Both the position numbers and the translations under genes were made by a program. Of a DNA stretch of 64,000 nt, positions 34,925 through 48,500 are shown piece after piece. The notes under the pieces were generated by a model. That model saw only the letters and a program-made list of their open reading frames with translations. It was not told the origin of the DNA and ran no database searches. Where the stretch lies: NCBI GenBank assembly GCA_910592005.1, contig CAJVPP010000006.1, forward strand, positions 1 to 64,000, in the 5' to 3' direction. This stretch comes from Funneliformis mosseae (Eukaryota; Glomeromycota; Glomeromycetes; Glomerales; Glomeraceae). The stretch's first letter is position 1; each line of letters starts with the position of its first letter.

Positions 34925-36295
34925 TTTTTTTCGTTTTTGATTCGGTTACAGTTTTTTGTCGTGCAATCTTTTGTAGCGGAGAAAAAATTTACCACGTTAT
35001 GATCATATGATGTCGTCATAGGCAAAAAATCATGTGCGTGTGACGCCGAATTGTCTATGCTTCCTGAGTAATGTCTATAATTCGTAAATCTCCACGTTGT
35101 AATTGAGTCACATGATCAAAGTCAGGTGATCCTAGGAAATAACTTTCACACTTTACGGGAAGGCTTCGTTCAAGTATTTCGTTGTAAAAAATTTCATTTT
35201 ATTAAAATTTTAGATAAACTTTACAATATTTCGATTAACAAAATTATTAATATAAACTATATAAACTATCAGGAGCTTCCAAATCTCGATCTAAGTGAAT
35301 CGATTGATTCCCTGTCAGATTCCCTTTTAAAATTAATTAAATCCCGTGTAACCGTAAGAATCCAATATGCATTTTATATCATTCGATGTTATTTTAAAAA
35401 ATTGTACTTGTGTTGCCGGAATTCTACAACCGAAAAACAAAAGCCTCAAAGAAAATTCTTAGCTAATTATATATAAATATTACGCAGCCTTTTTACGCCT
35501 TTTTCATCCTTTTTTGTCAAACGAAAGAAAGTATGAAAACTCCAAGGTTAAGTAGTACTCGAAGTGGTTTTAAGAAAAGGAAGGAGCTTCTTTTTTTTGT
35601 TTGTTTTACCGAACGACTAACATAACGATCATTTCATAGTTCAAAGTACGTTAAAGGAAGAAAAAAAAGGGGTTAAATATATATATAAAAAAAAAAAAAA
35701 AAAAAAAAAGTGATAATGATTGGGCTAATGAATGACAAAGTGGGGTCATGTAATATAAAAAAGGGTTCCTGCAAGTATTTGGAATTCCAAGCCAACGTTG
35801 GTTCAAAAGATGAAGAAACAGTGGGTCTTTATATACTTCTTCAAGTCCTATCCCTTACTTTCCAAAAATGAATAGGTAAGCTGTACAAACTTGATTGTGG
35901 TTGGGTGTACATAAAGTACCCCATTTTATTTTACAATATATTACTAATATAAATTACATATAATAAATTCTAATATGTATTGTTCAATCATTCAATCAGT
36001 CTATATTGGTCATTGAGTCAGCTTTTTTTTTTCATTTTTATACATTACTCATTTCTTTTTTCTGATGAACACTCATAATAATCACTATATAAACATAAAA
36101 ATTCCATAACGCAACAATAATTGTTGTCAGGTTTATATACTTCTTCCCCAGACTACATATTTTTTTTTCTACCTTTCTCTGGGAAGCTAAGAGATTAAAA
36201 AAGCATTTTTTTTTTTCTTCTGGTTTCATTCAACCCATTCATTGTCGGTCTTAAAATAGAAGTATTTTCTTATTTATTAAGATCAAAAAGTCGAT
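34925..36295. promoter_or_regulatory. Intergenic region upstream of RPB1
   Basis: 1.37 kb between the divergent unknown gene and RPB1. An open frame at 35126-35476 lacks an ATG and is probably chance. A long A run near 35690-35710 and short T runs nearer the gene. No RNA gene seen. No promoter element can be placed with confidence. Confidence 0.45.
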
Positions 36296-37161
36296 ATGAA
36301 TGGACATCAGTTTGCTTACTCGTCAGCGCCTGTAAGGCGAGTTAAATATGTACAATTTGGAATTTTATCACCAGAAGAAATTGTATGTTGTGGATTTAAA
36401 ACTTTTCTCGTTGCTTTTCTCCAGTCTTAAATGTAATTTTTTTTCTTTTTTATTATTTTGTTTCTATAGAAACAAATGTCGGTTGCTCTAATTGAACATC
36501 CTGAGACAATGGATGAAACTGGGCACCGGCCAAAACAAGGCGGTTTACTGGATCCTCGTATGGGTACTATAGACAGGAACTTTAAGTGCCAGACATGCAG
36601 TGAAGGCATGTCCGAGTGTCCAGGCCACTTTGGACATATAGAACTAGCTAAACCAGTATTTCACATCGGTAAAGTATTTATAATTATTTTATTTTTATGA
36701 TACATTTTTCTTTCTTTCATCTATATTAATAGATACAAAAAAAAAGAATACCTGTATATTTAAATCTTACATATGAACATATGGTCCTTTTTGTTCGCCA
36801 AAAAAAAAATTTCCCTAATTTTTTTTTTTTTTGTTTGAATGCTTTGCTTAAATGATTTCGTCATTTGTGTATCGTTACACGATATTCATTTTTATCACTT
36901 AATATCGCTGACAATTCTAACAATTTATTTGCAATTCGTCAAATTTAAACAGGATTTCTACCTAAAGTCAAAAAGATCTTGGAATGTATCTGCATACATT
37001 GCTCAAAGTTGAAGACAGACGACGTGAGTTGTCTTCTTTTGTCTTTGTGGGGTATTGGTTTAATTTGTAAATCAATTTCACACTTTTATCAGTTTAATAT
37101 TGATTCTTATACTTTTCAATTGTATATATTTTTTTTTCGCGTTTCATTTGTACATATTAAA

Positions 37162-37200
<39 letters not shown>

Positions 37201-40200
37201 TCTTTCAAATGTTTTTCTTTGTGTATAAAATCTTCCTTATCTATCTTTCCATCTTTCTATATATTTTTCTATATTTTACTTTACATACTTATATGTAGTC
37301 CAATGCAAAATTCGCGGTAGCACGCAAGATTCGTGATCCTAAACGTCGTCTCCGTGCAGTATGGGATATCTGTAAATCAAAGACGATATGTGAAAAAGGA
37401 GAAGAACAAGAAAATGACCCAGATAAAACTTCGGATTACGAAGATGATTATATTCCTAACGGCCAAAATAAACCAATTCCTCAAAGAACTACCACACCTG
37501 CAGAAGATTTAGGTTTAATAAAAGTAAAGAAACCTCATGGTGGTTGCGGTGCTCGTCAACCTACTATTCGCAAAGATGGTTTGAAATTATATATGAATTA
37601 TAAAGCTCGAGATTCTGAAGTAAGAAATATAATTGATTTACTAATCGAAATTTCTTAACGAGTATCATTTAATCACTTATAAATCTATTATTTCATGTAG
37701 GAACAAACAGGCCAAGAGACCAGACAGGTACTTACACCAGCACAAGTATATACCATATTTAAGAAAATATCATCAGAAGACTTGATAGATTTGGGATTAA
37801 ATGAAGAATATGCTCGTCCTGATTGGATGATCATAACATGTCTTCCTGTCCCTCCACCACCTGTTCGCCCGAGTATTCAAATGGATGGAACGAGCAGAGG
37901 TGAGGACGATTTAACACATAAATTGGCAGACATTTTGAAAGCAAATCAAAATTTACGCCGTTATGAGTCTGATGGCTCTCCGGCTCACGTTGTTAGTGAA
38001 TTCGAATCTTTATTACAGGTGTGTATTTATTTATCTATTTAATAGTTTACATGGTAATATTATTTAAATGTTTTTAAATTTATTGCCTTTTCCTTTAGTT
38101 TCATTGTGCAACTTATATGGATAATGAAATGGCTGGTCAACCACAAGCATTGCAAAAATCTGGTAGACCTTTAAAATCAATTCGAGCACGTCTTAAGGGT
38201 AAAGAAGGACGTCTTCGTGGAAACTTAATGGGTAAACGCGTAGACTTTTCTGCTCGTACGGTTATCACGGGGGATCCTAACATATCAGTAGATGAAGTCG
38301 GAGTTCCGAAAAGTATAGCGTCAAATTTGACTTTCCCTGAGATAGTAACACCATTCAATGTTGATCTATTACAAGAGCTTGTAAAAAACGGTCCTACAGT
38401 ACACCCTGGAGCTAAATATGTCATTAGGGATACCGGAGAACGCATAGATTTGAAACATACTTCAGGAACAAATGTAGTACGATTACAAAACGGTTGGAAA
38501 GTTGAACGACATATCAATAACGGTGATGTAATTATATTTAACCGTCAACCATCTTTACACAAAATGTCAATGATGGGTCATAAAGTTCGAGTAATGCCGT
38601 TTTCAACTTTCCGTCTTAATCTCTCCGTAACATCACCATATAATGCTGATTTTGACGGGGATGAAATGAATATGCATGTACCACAATCAGTAGAAACTAA
38701 GGCTGAAATTAAAGAAATATGTATGGTGCCAAAGCAAATCGTATCGCCTCAATCAAATAAGCCAGTTATGGGAATTGTCCAGGACACGTTATGTGCTATT
38801 CGTAAATTTACCAAAAGAGACTGCTTTCTATCTAAAGATTTGGTAATGAACATTTTAATGTGGGTTAAAGATTGGGATGGAAAGATTCCAATTCCATGTA
38901 TCTTGAAACCAATACCATTATGGACGGGAAAGCAAATTTTGAGTATGATTATTCCCAAAGGTATAAATTCGGACAATTTGCGTCATTCTACTCATCCTGA
39001 CGGTGAAAATACAGACATGTCACCTGGAGACACAAAAGTTTTGATTGAAGATGGGGAATTATTATGTGGAATTGTTTGTAAAAAGACGGTTGGCACCGCA
39101 CAACAAGGTTTAATTCACGTAATTATGCAAGAATTGGGTCCAAATCGGGCAAAAGACTTTTTGAATGGATGTCAAGCTGTTGTTAATTATTGGCTTTTAC
39201 AAAATGGATTTAGTATTGGTATTGGTGATACTATCGCCGATAAAGATACTATGGATAGTATTACACAGACTATTAATAATGCTAAAGAACGTGTAAAGGA
39301 AGTCATCTTATCCGCTCAACAAAACAAATTAGAATGCCAACCTGGTATGACAATACGTGAATCCTTTGAAAATCAAGTTAACAAGGAACTTAATACCGCT
39401 CGTGACTCTGCTGGTCGTAGTGCTGAGAAAAGTTTAAGTGAAGATAATAATGTTAAGCAGATGGTAATAGCAGGTTCAAAGGGTTCTTTCATTAATATCT
39501 CTCAGATGACAGCTTGTGTTGGACAACAGAACGTTGAGGGCAAACGCATACCTTATGGTTTCAAATTCCGTACATTACCACACTTCACAAAGGATGATCA
39601 TAGTCCAGAAAGTCGAGGATTTGTAGAAAATTCTTATTTACGCGGCTTGACGCCACAAGAATTTTTCTTCCACGCAATGGGTGGTCGTGAAGGTAAATAA
39701 GATTTGTTATATTATTGATTAAATAAATTTATGTGATTAAAGCTTATTATCAATTGTTTTCTATTAGGTTTAATCGACACGGCCGTAAAGACCGCCGAGA
39801 CAGGGTATATCCAGCGTCGTTTGGTAAAAGCATTAGAAGACGTAATGGTTAAATATGACGGGACTGTTCGTAATTCTCTTGGAGATATTCTTCAATTTTG
39901 TTATGGAGAAGATGGAATGGACGCATGTTACGTTGAATCTCAAAACATTGATTCTTTACCTATATCCAACGATACATTTGATAAAAAGTATTTGGTTGAA
40001 TTACCGAAACCTGAGGAAAAGGAAAAGGAGAAAGAGGAAAAGGAAAAAGAGAACAAGGAGGAGAAAAAGAAACAGGAACTTGAACAAGAGAAAGCTAAAA
40101 TTAAATCTCATGATGAAATAGTCAAAGATAAAATAAAGGCAGAATACGAACAATTAAAGGAAGACCGTCATCTATTACAAACTTTTATATTTCCTAAAGG

Positions 40201-42969
40201 TGATAACAGATGGCCATTGCCAGTCAATATCAAGCGTCTTATTAAAAATGCTCAGCAAAAATTCAAAATCATTCCTTCTCAAAGGACAAAAAGTGATTTA
40301 CAATTTGTTGATGTCATAGATAGTATTGACGAACTTTTGTCAAAATTGGAGGTTGTTAAGGGTAAAGATAGAATTAGTGTTGAAGCACAATCAAATGCTA
40401 CTTTGCTTTTCAAGATCTTGATACGATCATGGTTAGCCAGTAAACGCGTAATTGATGAATTCCATCTCAATCAACAAGCTTTAAAATGGATATTGGGTGA
40501 AATCGAGTCGCGTTTCCGAAGATCTCTGGTTTCTCCAGGTGAAATGGTTGGAACAGTTGCTGCACAATCTATAGGTGAACCGGCTACTCAGATGACTTTA
40601 AATACTTTCCATTACGCCGGTGTGTCGAGTAAAAACGTCACTCTTGGTGTACCTCGTCTTAAGGAAATCATCAATGTTGCCAAAAACATCAAAACTCCTT
40701 CAGTTCATATATATTTAAAGGATAAATATGGGGAAGAAATTGACCTTGCTAAAGAAGTACAGTCCTCTATTGAGTACACTACTTTGAAGACGGTTACTCA
40801 ACGTACCGAGATTTGGTACGAACCAGATATTACAACTACTGATATCGAATCAGATAGAGAGTTTGTAGAATTGTACTATGCAATGGAAGACAAGGATTCC
40901 ATTTCTGGTTATCAATCTCCTTGGGTTTTGCGTTTTGAACTAAACCATGATGTAATGCTTGATAAGAAATTACACATGGACATTGTTGGTAATAAAATTC
41001 AGGAAAATTTCTCTAAAGATATTCACGCCATATGGAACGATGATAACGCTGACTTGAAAGTTATACGTTGTCGTATTATAAGTGAGCCCGGTAGTACTAA
41101 AGATCACGTCGATGAAGAAAATGGTCTCAAGATCGAAGAAGATGTATTCTTGAAGCGTGTTGAAAACAATATGCTAACAAACATAGGTCTTCGAGGCATT
41201 AAAGGAATTCAACGTGTTTACTTGACTGATAGTAAGAACTCCCTCATATATCTTGATAAATTTGGTTTAATACAGAAAGACAAGGAATGGATACTTGAGA
41301 CTGATGGTACAAACTTGCAAGAAGTTTTGAACGCTGAAAATGTAGACTATACACGTACATACTCTAACAATTGTGTGGAGATTATGCAAGTTTTGGGAAT
41401 TGAGGCAACACGTGCAGCATTATTAAAAGAACTTCGTGGTGTAATAGAATTTGATGGTTCTTATGTCAATTATCGTCACCTGGCTCTTTTGTGTGATGTG
41501 ATGACTTCGAGAGGTCATTTAATGGCTATTACTAGACATGGCATTAACCGTGCAGAAACTGGCGCTTTAATGAGATGTTCTTTTGAAGAGACAGTCGAAA
41601 TCTTGATGGAAGCTGCTGCTGTCGGAGAAGTGGATGATTGTAGAGGTGTAGCAGAAAATATTATGCTGGGTCAAGTTGCACCGTTAGGTACAGGTGATTT
41701 TGATGTATTCCTTGACCCAATATTGTTGAGAACCACAGCACCTGCTGGAGATAGTGCAAGTGCAAAGGCTAAAGAAGGTTACGGTGTTGGCGATTATCGT
41801 CGTCCTGGTAGCATGACACCAGCTTTAGGTTCCATGACACCGTTTGGCGCTAATGCTCGTACACCTCATTTCGCGATGACACCCATGTATGGTGCCAAAA
41901 CACCTTTATCAACTTATGATTCACCTGGACCTAGTTCGCCAGCTTTTTCGCCAGCTTTTTCACCCGCATTCTCACCCGTTCTTGAAGCAGGTGGTAAACC
42001 AGTATCAGTTGGTGGCAATTATAGTTGGCAAACAAGTCCATATAATACAGGAAGTCCAAGCTATGGACCAACGTCACCACAATATTCTCCAAGCTCACCT
42101 GCTCCGACGGCTTTTGCTCATTCTCCGGGTGGAAGTTCTTTTACACCTCAAAGCCCTGCTTATAGTCCAACTAGTCCTTCCTATTCTCCTTCTAGTCCTA
42201 CAGGAAATTATGGTGGTGCTACAATGAGTGTTTCGAATTCGATGAATTCAACACAATCAACTTATAGACAGCAAGCAACAAGTCCTACCTATTCACCAAC
42301 GAGTCCATCATATTCTCCTAGTTCACCAAGCTACTCACCAACGTCCCCAAGTTACACTCCTACATCGCCAAATTACACTCCAACATCACCAAAATATTCA
42401 CCTACCTCTCCAAACTATTCGCCCACATCACCAAGTTATTCTCCAACATCGCCTAATTATACACCGACATCTCCTAGATATTCTCCTAATCAAGCACAAT
42501 CCCAGCATTATTCTCCAACGTCACCAATATACTCACCAACTTCTCCAAGTTATTCACCAACTTCGCCTCATTATTCACCTACTTCTCCATCGTATTCGTG
42601 AGTAAAAATAACATTCTTTTTGAAACAAAATTAATTCTATTAAGCATAATCTTACTAATTAAATTTTTAACTTTATTATTTTAGTCCAACATCACCTGTT
42701 TACACACCCTCATCACCAAGTGCGTCAGGAAGTTATGCGCCGTCAGGGTATTCTCCTTTAGGTGCCGGAACTGCACCAACTTATAGTCCAAATTCTTTAA
42801 TAAGCCAATCAACGATTAGTAGCAATTCTCCTGCATCTCCTCGATATAGGTGAGCTTGGATTATTTTTATTATTTCATTTTATCTATGGTGTTTTTCTCT
42901 ATCGACAAAAGCAGTAACAATTTTTACTTTCCGTTTTTTAGTCCGACTTCACCTTCCTACTCCCCATGA
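36296..42969 (+). CDS. RPB1: RNA polymerase II largest subunit RPB1
   Basis: Catalytic subunit of RNA polymerase II. Nine exons: 36296-36382, 36470-36668, 36953-37023, 37299-37619, 37701-38018, 38099-39692, 39768-42597, 42685-42849 and 42942-42969. All are GT-AG and phases close to 1870 residues. The N-terminal zinc site shows [20 protein letters not shown]. The catalytic [10 protein letters not shown] is at about residues 514-523, with the three Mg-binding aspartates at 516, 518 and 520. Bridge-helix and trigger-loop text follows ([20 protein letters not shown], then [20 protein letters not shown]). From about residue 1540 comes the linker and then the C-terminal domain of YSPTSPS-type heptads, fairly regular around 1700-1800. 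The last two exons are less regular and the protein ends [10 protein letters not shown] Glu/Lys-rich insert ([17 protein letters not shown]) lies near residue 950. Convergent with MED15. Confidence 0.99.
37162..37198. repeat. Long poly-A run in an RPB1 intron
   Basis: About 35 consecutive A residues within the third RPB1 intron (37024-37298). Homopolymers of this length are likely to vary between strains or to be miscounted in sequencing. Confidence 0.8.
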
Positions 42970-43275
42970 GAAGTGGAATTACGAAATTTTGAAAGGAATT
43001 AGAATGATTGTATTTGGTAATAATTCTAATATTAAAACATTATAGAAGGTTTATTTGCACGAATGAAATGTATGATTTTTTGAGATATATTTTTGGTTTA
43101 ATGGAATTTTTTTATGATTTTCGATCATATAGAGATATTATCATAAAAGTAATTCCATTTAAACCGATGTATGTATAATGTCATTATATTAGACATCATA
43201 AAAAAAGAAAAAGAAAAAAAACAATTACTTTATATCTTCACACTTTATAATAATTTTCTTTATTAAGGAAGGAAA

Positions 43276-43308
<33 letters not shown>

Positions 43309-44185
43309 AGTTAATTAATTTGTTTATATAGCTATAATTACTGGAAAATTTCTTTTTTTTTGATTTTCGCTTTTGGGGTTTTTATACATATATGCAAGTA
43401 TTATATATAGCTTAATTTTTGAACCTTATTGCGAGAAAAAGAAAAAAAAAAAAAAATAAATTTATTTGTATTTTTTTTTTTTTTTTGATTTTTGAATTTT
43501 TTTTTTTAAAAAAAAAAAAAAAAAAATAAGGAAATAGGAGAAATAGTTTTTTTTTTTTGAGATAAAATTTGTTACTAAATCAAATTTTTCATTTTTAAAA
43601 TTGATTAAATGATTATTTTAATTTTGAATTTATTTTATTTTTTTTTTTTTTGATATTTAAAATTAAAAGCTTGTAAATTTAATTAAAATTATTTTGTTGA
43701 CATTTATAATATTTATTTATTTATTTTGGATAACTGCAACATTGGCTAGGTTAAATAATTCAATAAGGAATACAATTATTTTACCAATTAATAAAATCTT
43801 TATTATATATGATGCAAAAAAAAAAAAAAATCTATAACGTACAAAAAAAAAATAATAATAATAATTACTGCGCGAGATAAATATATATGTGTGTTTTTAA
43901 CTATTTACACTATATGTATAAAATTAGGGATTTATATTATGCAAAAAAAAAATTTACCAATTACCTCCCACTTTGCCGATTATTATTAATTATTATCGGC
44001 TCTTTTTATATTTGTAACTCGTTTCTTTTGTTTTTCTGCTTGTTCGGATGCTTATCAATTTTTTATCTTGCAGAAAGAATTTCTTTTTCTTTCTCGAGGG
44101 TTTATTTGAATAAAGATGTATTCATAAATCTATAATATATATATTATTTATTTATTTATTTTATTACACCGCCTAAATTGCTCAT
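42970..44185. other. Intergenic space between convergent RPB1 and MED15
   Basis: Rich in long A and T homopolymers (for example near 43277-43307, 43447-43487 and 43500-43527). An 82-residue open frame at 43887-44135 is Phe/Tyr/Leu-rich and looks like chance. Presumably holds the 3' ends of both genes. Confidence 0.6.
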
Positions 44186-46181
44186 TTAGACGCTGTTCAA
44201 TAAAGTAAAAAAAGCACCAAAATAGTAATCAACACCGTCTTGGGGGGGCTTAATCCCTGCGATAGCATGCCGTCCGGCCCTTACTGGTGGGTGTTGATTT
44301 TGGAGAGATTTCATTCCTTCTTTCGCCTTAGATGCAAGTATCCGCGCTTGTTCACGGCATCCATCAGGTGAGACTTTTGGATCAATATAATCTTTTTGTT
44401 CGGGTACTTCTTCTTTTAGTGGTGTTGGTAATGAAATCGTGTTATTATTTGCAACCACTTCTTGGTTGCTCTCAACAAGCATGTTTTGCTGCGGTGGTGG
44501 TTGTTTTTCAGATTTCACATCATCTGGGATAACGATGATAGAATTACTACTAGCCGATGTAAGAACGGTAGTGTTCGCTCCAACAGATGAAGCTGGAGGG
44601 TCAATGATCACCACATCTACTGATTGTGTTCCCGTTACATTTGATTTGCTTGGTGCAACCTTTTTACTCGGTTGTTCTCTATCTGCTGACGACTGCCGAC
44701 GCTTCTTGCCAGTTGTTGAGTTTCCAGGTACTGCATTATCACGAGAATGTTTCTGAATTGGTAGTTTCAAGTCAGATGGGTTGATTCGAGGTTGAAGAAT
44801 GCTCTCAACTACTTGAGGCTGTGGACGTTGTTGTTGTTGTAAAGTTGGATTAACATTAAATAACGTGGTATCTTCGATACCCCTTCTTTTACTGTCCACG
44901 AATACAAAATACTTGCGGAACTGTTGTAATAAACTATCGACAAGTTCAAGTCTCAACAAAAATTTATCAGGGAGAGCTTTTATTTGGTCCTCAATCATGT
45001 ATTTCATTCCTAAAAGGCGATAAGTGCCTTGACTCGATCTAGTGTAATGCCAAAAGTATGGTAATACATTGTCTACTTCATGATACATAGGATCTAATTC
45101 TTTTAATTTATCCATTATCTTGGCCTTTTCATCGTCAGTCAAATCATGTATTTCGTGATATTGGATCCTTCGTTCCTTAGCACGAGCGTCGAGAGTTGAA
45201 ATCTGATTATTTGCTTCCTGAGCTTCTTTCTCATTTAAAACTGCTAATCCCGCTTGCGTTACAGATGTAGATGAAGATGATCCTACATTACTATTTTGCG
45301 CCTGCATCATACCGACCTGTACTTGTCCTTGAGGACGAGCATTATTCAAATTAACCATTTGTGTTTGAGGGCCCATCATTTGAGGGGGTCTAGCAACTGA
45401 AATTATCGGATTAGCAAGCATTGTGTTTAACTGATTTGCTAACATTGGACTGACTCCCGGATTCTGAGAGGAAAGTGCCGCTACATTATTATTCTGTTGC
45501 ATCATAGCAGCAGCATTCACAGCAAGCAGAGGATTTGCTGTGTTATTGTTAGACATCATCAATTTGTTTTGATACAATAAATTTTGCATCATAGGACGTT
45601 GAAGATTATTAATTCCGGAACTACCTTGTGGTAAGATACCAGAATTTGCCTGTGTCATCATTCCAGTATTTTGTGGAATTACTGGAGAATTAACGGTCAT
45701 ATTAGCATTTGATGTAGCTTGAGCTTGTGTTGAAACTCCTTGAGCAGGGGGAATATTTGGATTTTGTTGTAATACTGGGCTTACTGAAAGGATTTTGTTC
45801 CCAACAACGTTAGCATTTCCTTGAACCATCATCTTATTATTAAGTTGCGCTGCCATCATTTTAGGTGTTTGATTCCTTGAAGGTCCTTTGGATTGAGGTA
45901 TGTTCGTTTTAGTTGTCATAGTTACGGGAGACGTGACGGTGTTCGCAGAACCAACATTCAAGTGATTAATTACAGCAGTATTGGACATATTTGGCGTTGG
46001 CATTCTTGACATTCTTGGAGAAATCTTCATAGGAATCCCATTATTAACAATGGCGTTTGCTGCATTAGCATTGTTGGCGGCATTTACAATATTAAAAGGT
46101 TGACTCATTTTTAATAGATCGAAAGCATCTTGGGCCGCAGATTGTTGTGGTGTTTTTGGTGGATTCATAATGGGTGTTTGC

Positions 46182-46270
<89 letters not shown>

Positions 46271-46853
46271 TTGATGGTGGTTAATTTGCGCCTGAACTGC
46301 TTGAGCCTGAGCTTGTGCTTGTGCTTGTGCTTGCTGTTGACGTTTGCTCATCTGACTTACAAAGGAATTGACCTTTATTAAAAGTTCTTCGGTCAATGGA
46401 GTTTCAGGACTGATTTGTAAAAGGTTCATTACATGTTGCTGCATTGGGTTTAAATTGAAACGAAATTGATTTTGCTGTGGTCTTGGGGATGATGATACTT
46501 GGGGGCCAGTTGGACGTGAGAAATTTGCTTGTAACATTTGTGGATTTAGTTGTTGGGTCATTTGTGTTGCTTGTTGTCCTGACTGCTGTTGCGTTACTTG
46601 TCTTTGAGCTTGTTGCATGACTTGCATTTTGTATTGATCTTGGATTACCTTTTGATGAAGCGCGGGATTTTGTTGCAGCATTTGAAATAATTGTTGTTGT
46701 TGTTGAGGGGTTGACATCTTCTGCTGTTGTTGAAACATTGATAGTATTGCATTTTGCTGTTGCTGCTGATGCTGTTGTTGTTGTTGTTGTTGCATCATAA
46801 TTTGTCGTCTCAATTGTTGTTGTTGTTGCTGTTGTTGTTGTTGTTGTTGCTGT

Positions 46854-46885
<32 letters not shown>

Positions 46886-47287
46886 TTGTTGTGGGATAGC
46901 AAGTAAAGACTGTGGTAATAAATTTTGTTGCTGTTTAACAGCTTCTTGTTGAGCAACTTGTTGGGCAGCAGCGGCCTGTTGATTCTGTTGTTGCAGTTGC
47001 TGTTGCTGTTGCTTTCGTTTTATAGTGGCTTGCATAGTCGAAAATTTTGTAGTTATCAATCGATGGTAATCTTCTTTGGAAAGGGCATTATTAAACGCAT
47101 CTTCCTCCCACTTCTTTGCAAGAAGGAATCTTTGATCTTGATTACCACCTGAGTTAACAAATTCAAAAAGCTTAAAGAACCGACTAACAATTTTTTTACG
47201 TTCGTCATCCGGCAACGCCATACGCCAGTCCATTGAAGAGGAGGCGGCGGCGTTGATGTTCATTTGTGGTTGGTTGTAAAAAGACAT
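44186..47287 (-). CDS. MED15: Mediator tail subunit MED15 (Gal11-like), KIX domain and poly-Gln
   Basis: Single exon, 1033 residues from the ATG at 47287 (the frame stays open upstream without ATG). Mediator tail subunits of this type are bound by activators and relay the signal to RNA polymerase II. Residues about 20-86 form a KIX-like three-helix bundle: DWRMALPDDERKKIVSRFFK, then LLAKKWEEDAFNNALSKEDY and HRLITTKFSTMQ. Two large poly-Gln regions follow (near residues 95-200 and 345-390) with further Gln/Asn/Met-rich text. A conserved C-terminal region contains LTDDEKAKIMDKLKELDPMY and FLLRLELVDSLLQQFRKYF, which fits fungal MED15. A basic patch (GKKRRQSS) may be a nuclear signal. MED15 is assigned on KIX plus Gln-rich architecture; p300-type KIX proteins are excluded by the lack of HAT and zinc domains. 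Confidence 0.85.
46172..46271. repeat. CAG/CAA repeat coding poly-Gln in MED15
   Basis: About 30 Gln codons, mostly CAA with interspersed CAG (read on the minus strand; TTG and CTG on plus). A second tract lies near 46815-46890. The CAA/CAG mix is less prone to slippage than a pure CAG tract. Confidence 0.85.
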
Positions 47288-47332
47288 AATGAAAATGTTT
47301 TTATAGTTTTTGAAAAAAGACAAAATTAAAAC

Positions 47333-47378
<46 letters not shown>

Positions 47379-48500
47379 GTTATTATTGACTTTTAAAACA
47401 CCACAAGAAAAAAAAATAACACTTTGAAGTAAATTAGAAAAAAAATGTGAAATTTTTTTTTTTTTTAAAAAAAAATACGAGTTGAGTGAAATATAAGAAA
47501 ATTTTTTTTTTTTATTAATAAAAAAAAAAGGACTTTAAATGAAAGACAAGAATAATGTCTTATTTATTCAAAGTTAGGGAATAAAGAATTTGTCAAATGG
47601 AAAAATAGACTGACAATCCTGGTATACTTATATACTTATACATTAACGTAGTTTATATATAAAAAAAAAATTCCGATTAGGAAATCACATGGGTAATTCC
47701 GTTATGTCCGCAGAATAAAAGTGGGTAATACAGATGCCACAAATATTTTTTTAATCGCTATTTAAACCAAAATATTCCCGGCTTTTTTTTTTTTTGATTG
47801 AAAATTATACATGATCGATTGAAAAAAAAAATTTCTTTAGTGTTAGATAGTATTTTTTCGAAAGGAAGGAAAGAAGGTGAACATTCGGAAAATTTACAGA
47901 TTTAATGCATGAGAGTTAAGACGCCTTTGTTTGGTTACATTTGACAATGGAATGCATATTTTTTGGATCTTAACTTAAAAGTCTTTTTAATCAAATTTGA
48001 ATGTTGAAGTTATACGTTTGTTCTTTATATGCAATAGAAAGTCGACTTCTAAAATTTTCCTATTTAAGTTTGTAATAACAGAATACGAAAAAAAAAAAAC
48101 GATTTTCTTTGACATTCAATTATTTCATTTTCCCTTAAATTAAATTATATAATAATAATAAAAATCATAATCATTATTTTTAAATGTTTAAATTAAAAAA
48201 GATATTCTTCTTGTACAAGTCATTTATTTTATTTATATTATATTTTGTATAATAATCGTAAGTAGTCAATTTTTCTTTTTTCAAACTTCACTTTTTGTTT
48301 TATTAATTTATTTTATTATTTATTTATTTATTTTGGTTAGTTTCGAGCATTATTTCAAAATAATAAAATAAAATTCCTTTATGGCACGTGACACGTCTAC
48401 CACTCCTAACAAAAAAACGAAAAATTTCCCCTCTTTCTGACCAATCAATGAGCCTTGATTAATATATAGATTATCAGGAAATTATTAAGTAAAAGAAAAG
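47288..48500. promoter_or_regulatory. Divergent promoter region, MED15 (-) and POP3 (+)
   Basis: 1.2 kb between start codons. Includes an A run of more than 30 at about 47335-47372, shorter homopolymers, and CACGTG at 48385-48390 (GGCACGTGACACG), 111 bp from the POP3 start. No gene seen. Confidence 0.55.

Noticed and set aside
35126..35476. 116-residue open frame upstream of RPB1
   Set aside because: The frame opens at GTG with no ATG before it; the text is low-complexity Ile/Asn/Lys and no upstream exon could be joined. It could still be an exon, but I cannot support it.
43887..44135. 82-residue hydrophobic open frame between RPB1 and MED15
   Set aside because: Phe/Tyr/Leu-rich text in AT-rich 3' flank, no homology pattern; probably chance.
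46130..46381. Poly-Leu open frame on the plus strand
   Set aside because: It is the reverse strand of the MED15 poly-Gln tract (CTG/TTG repeats).
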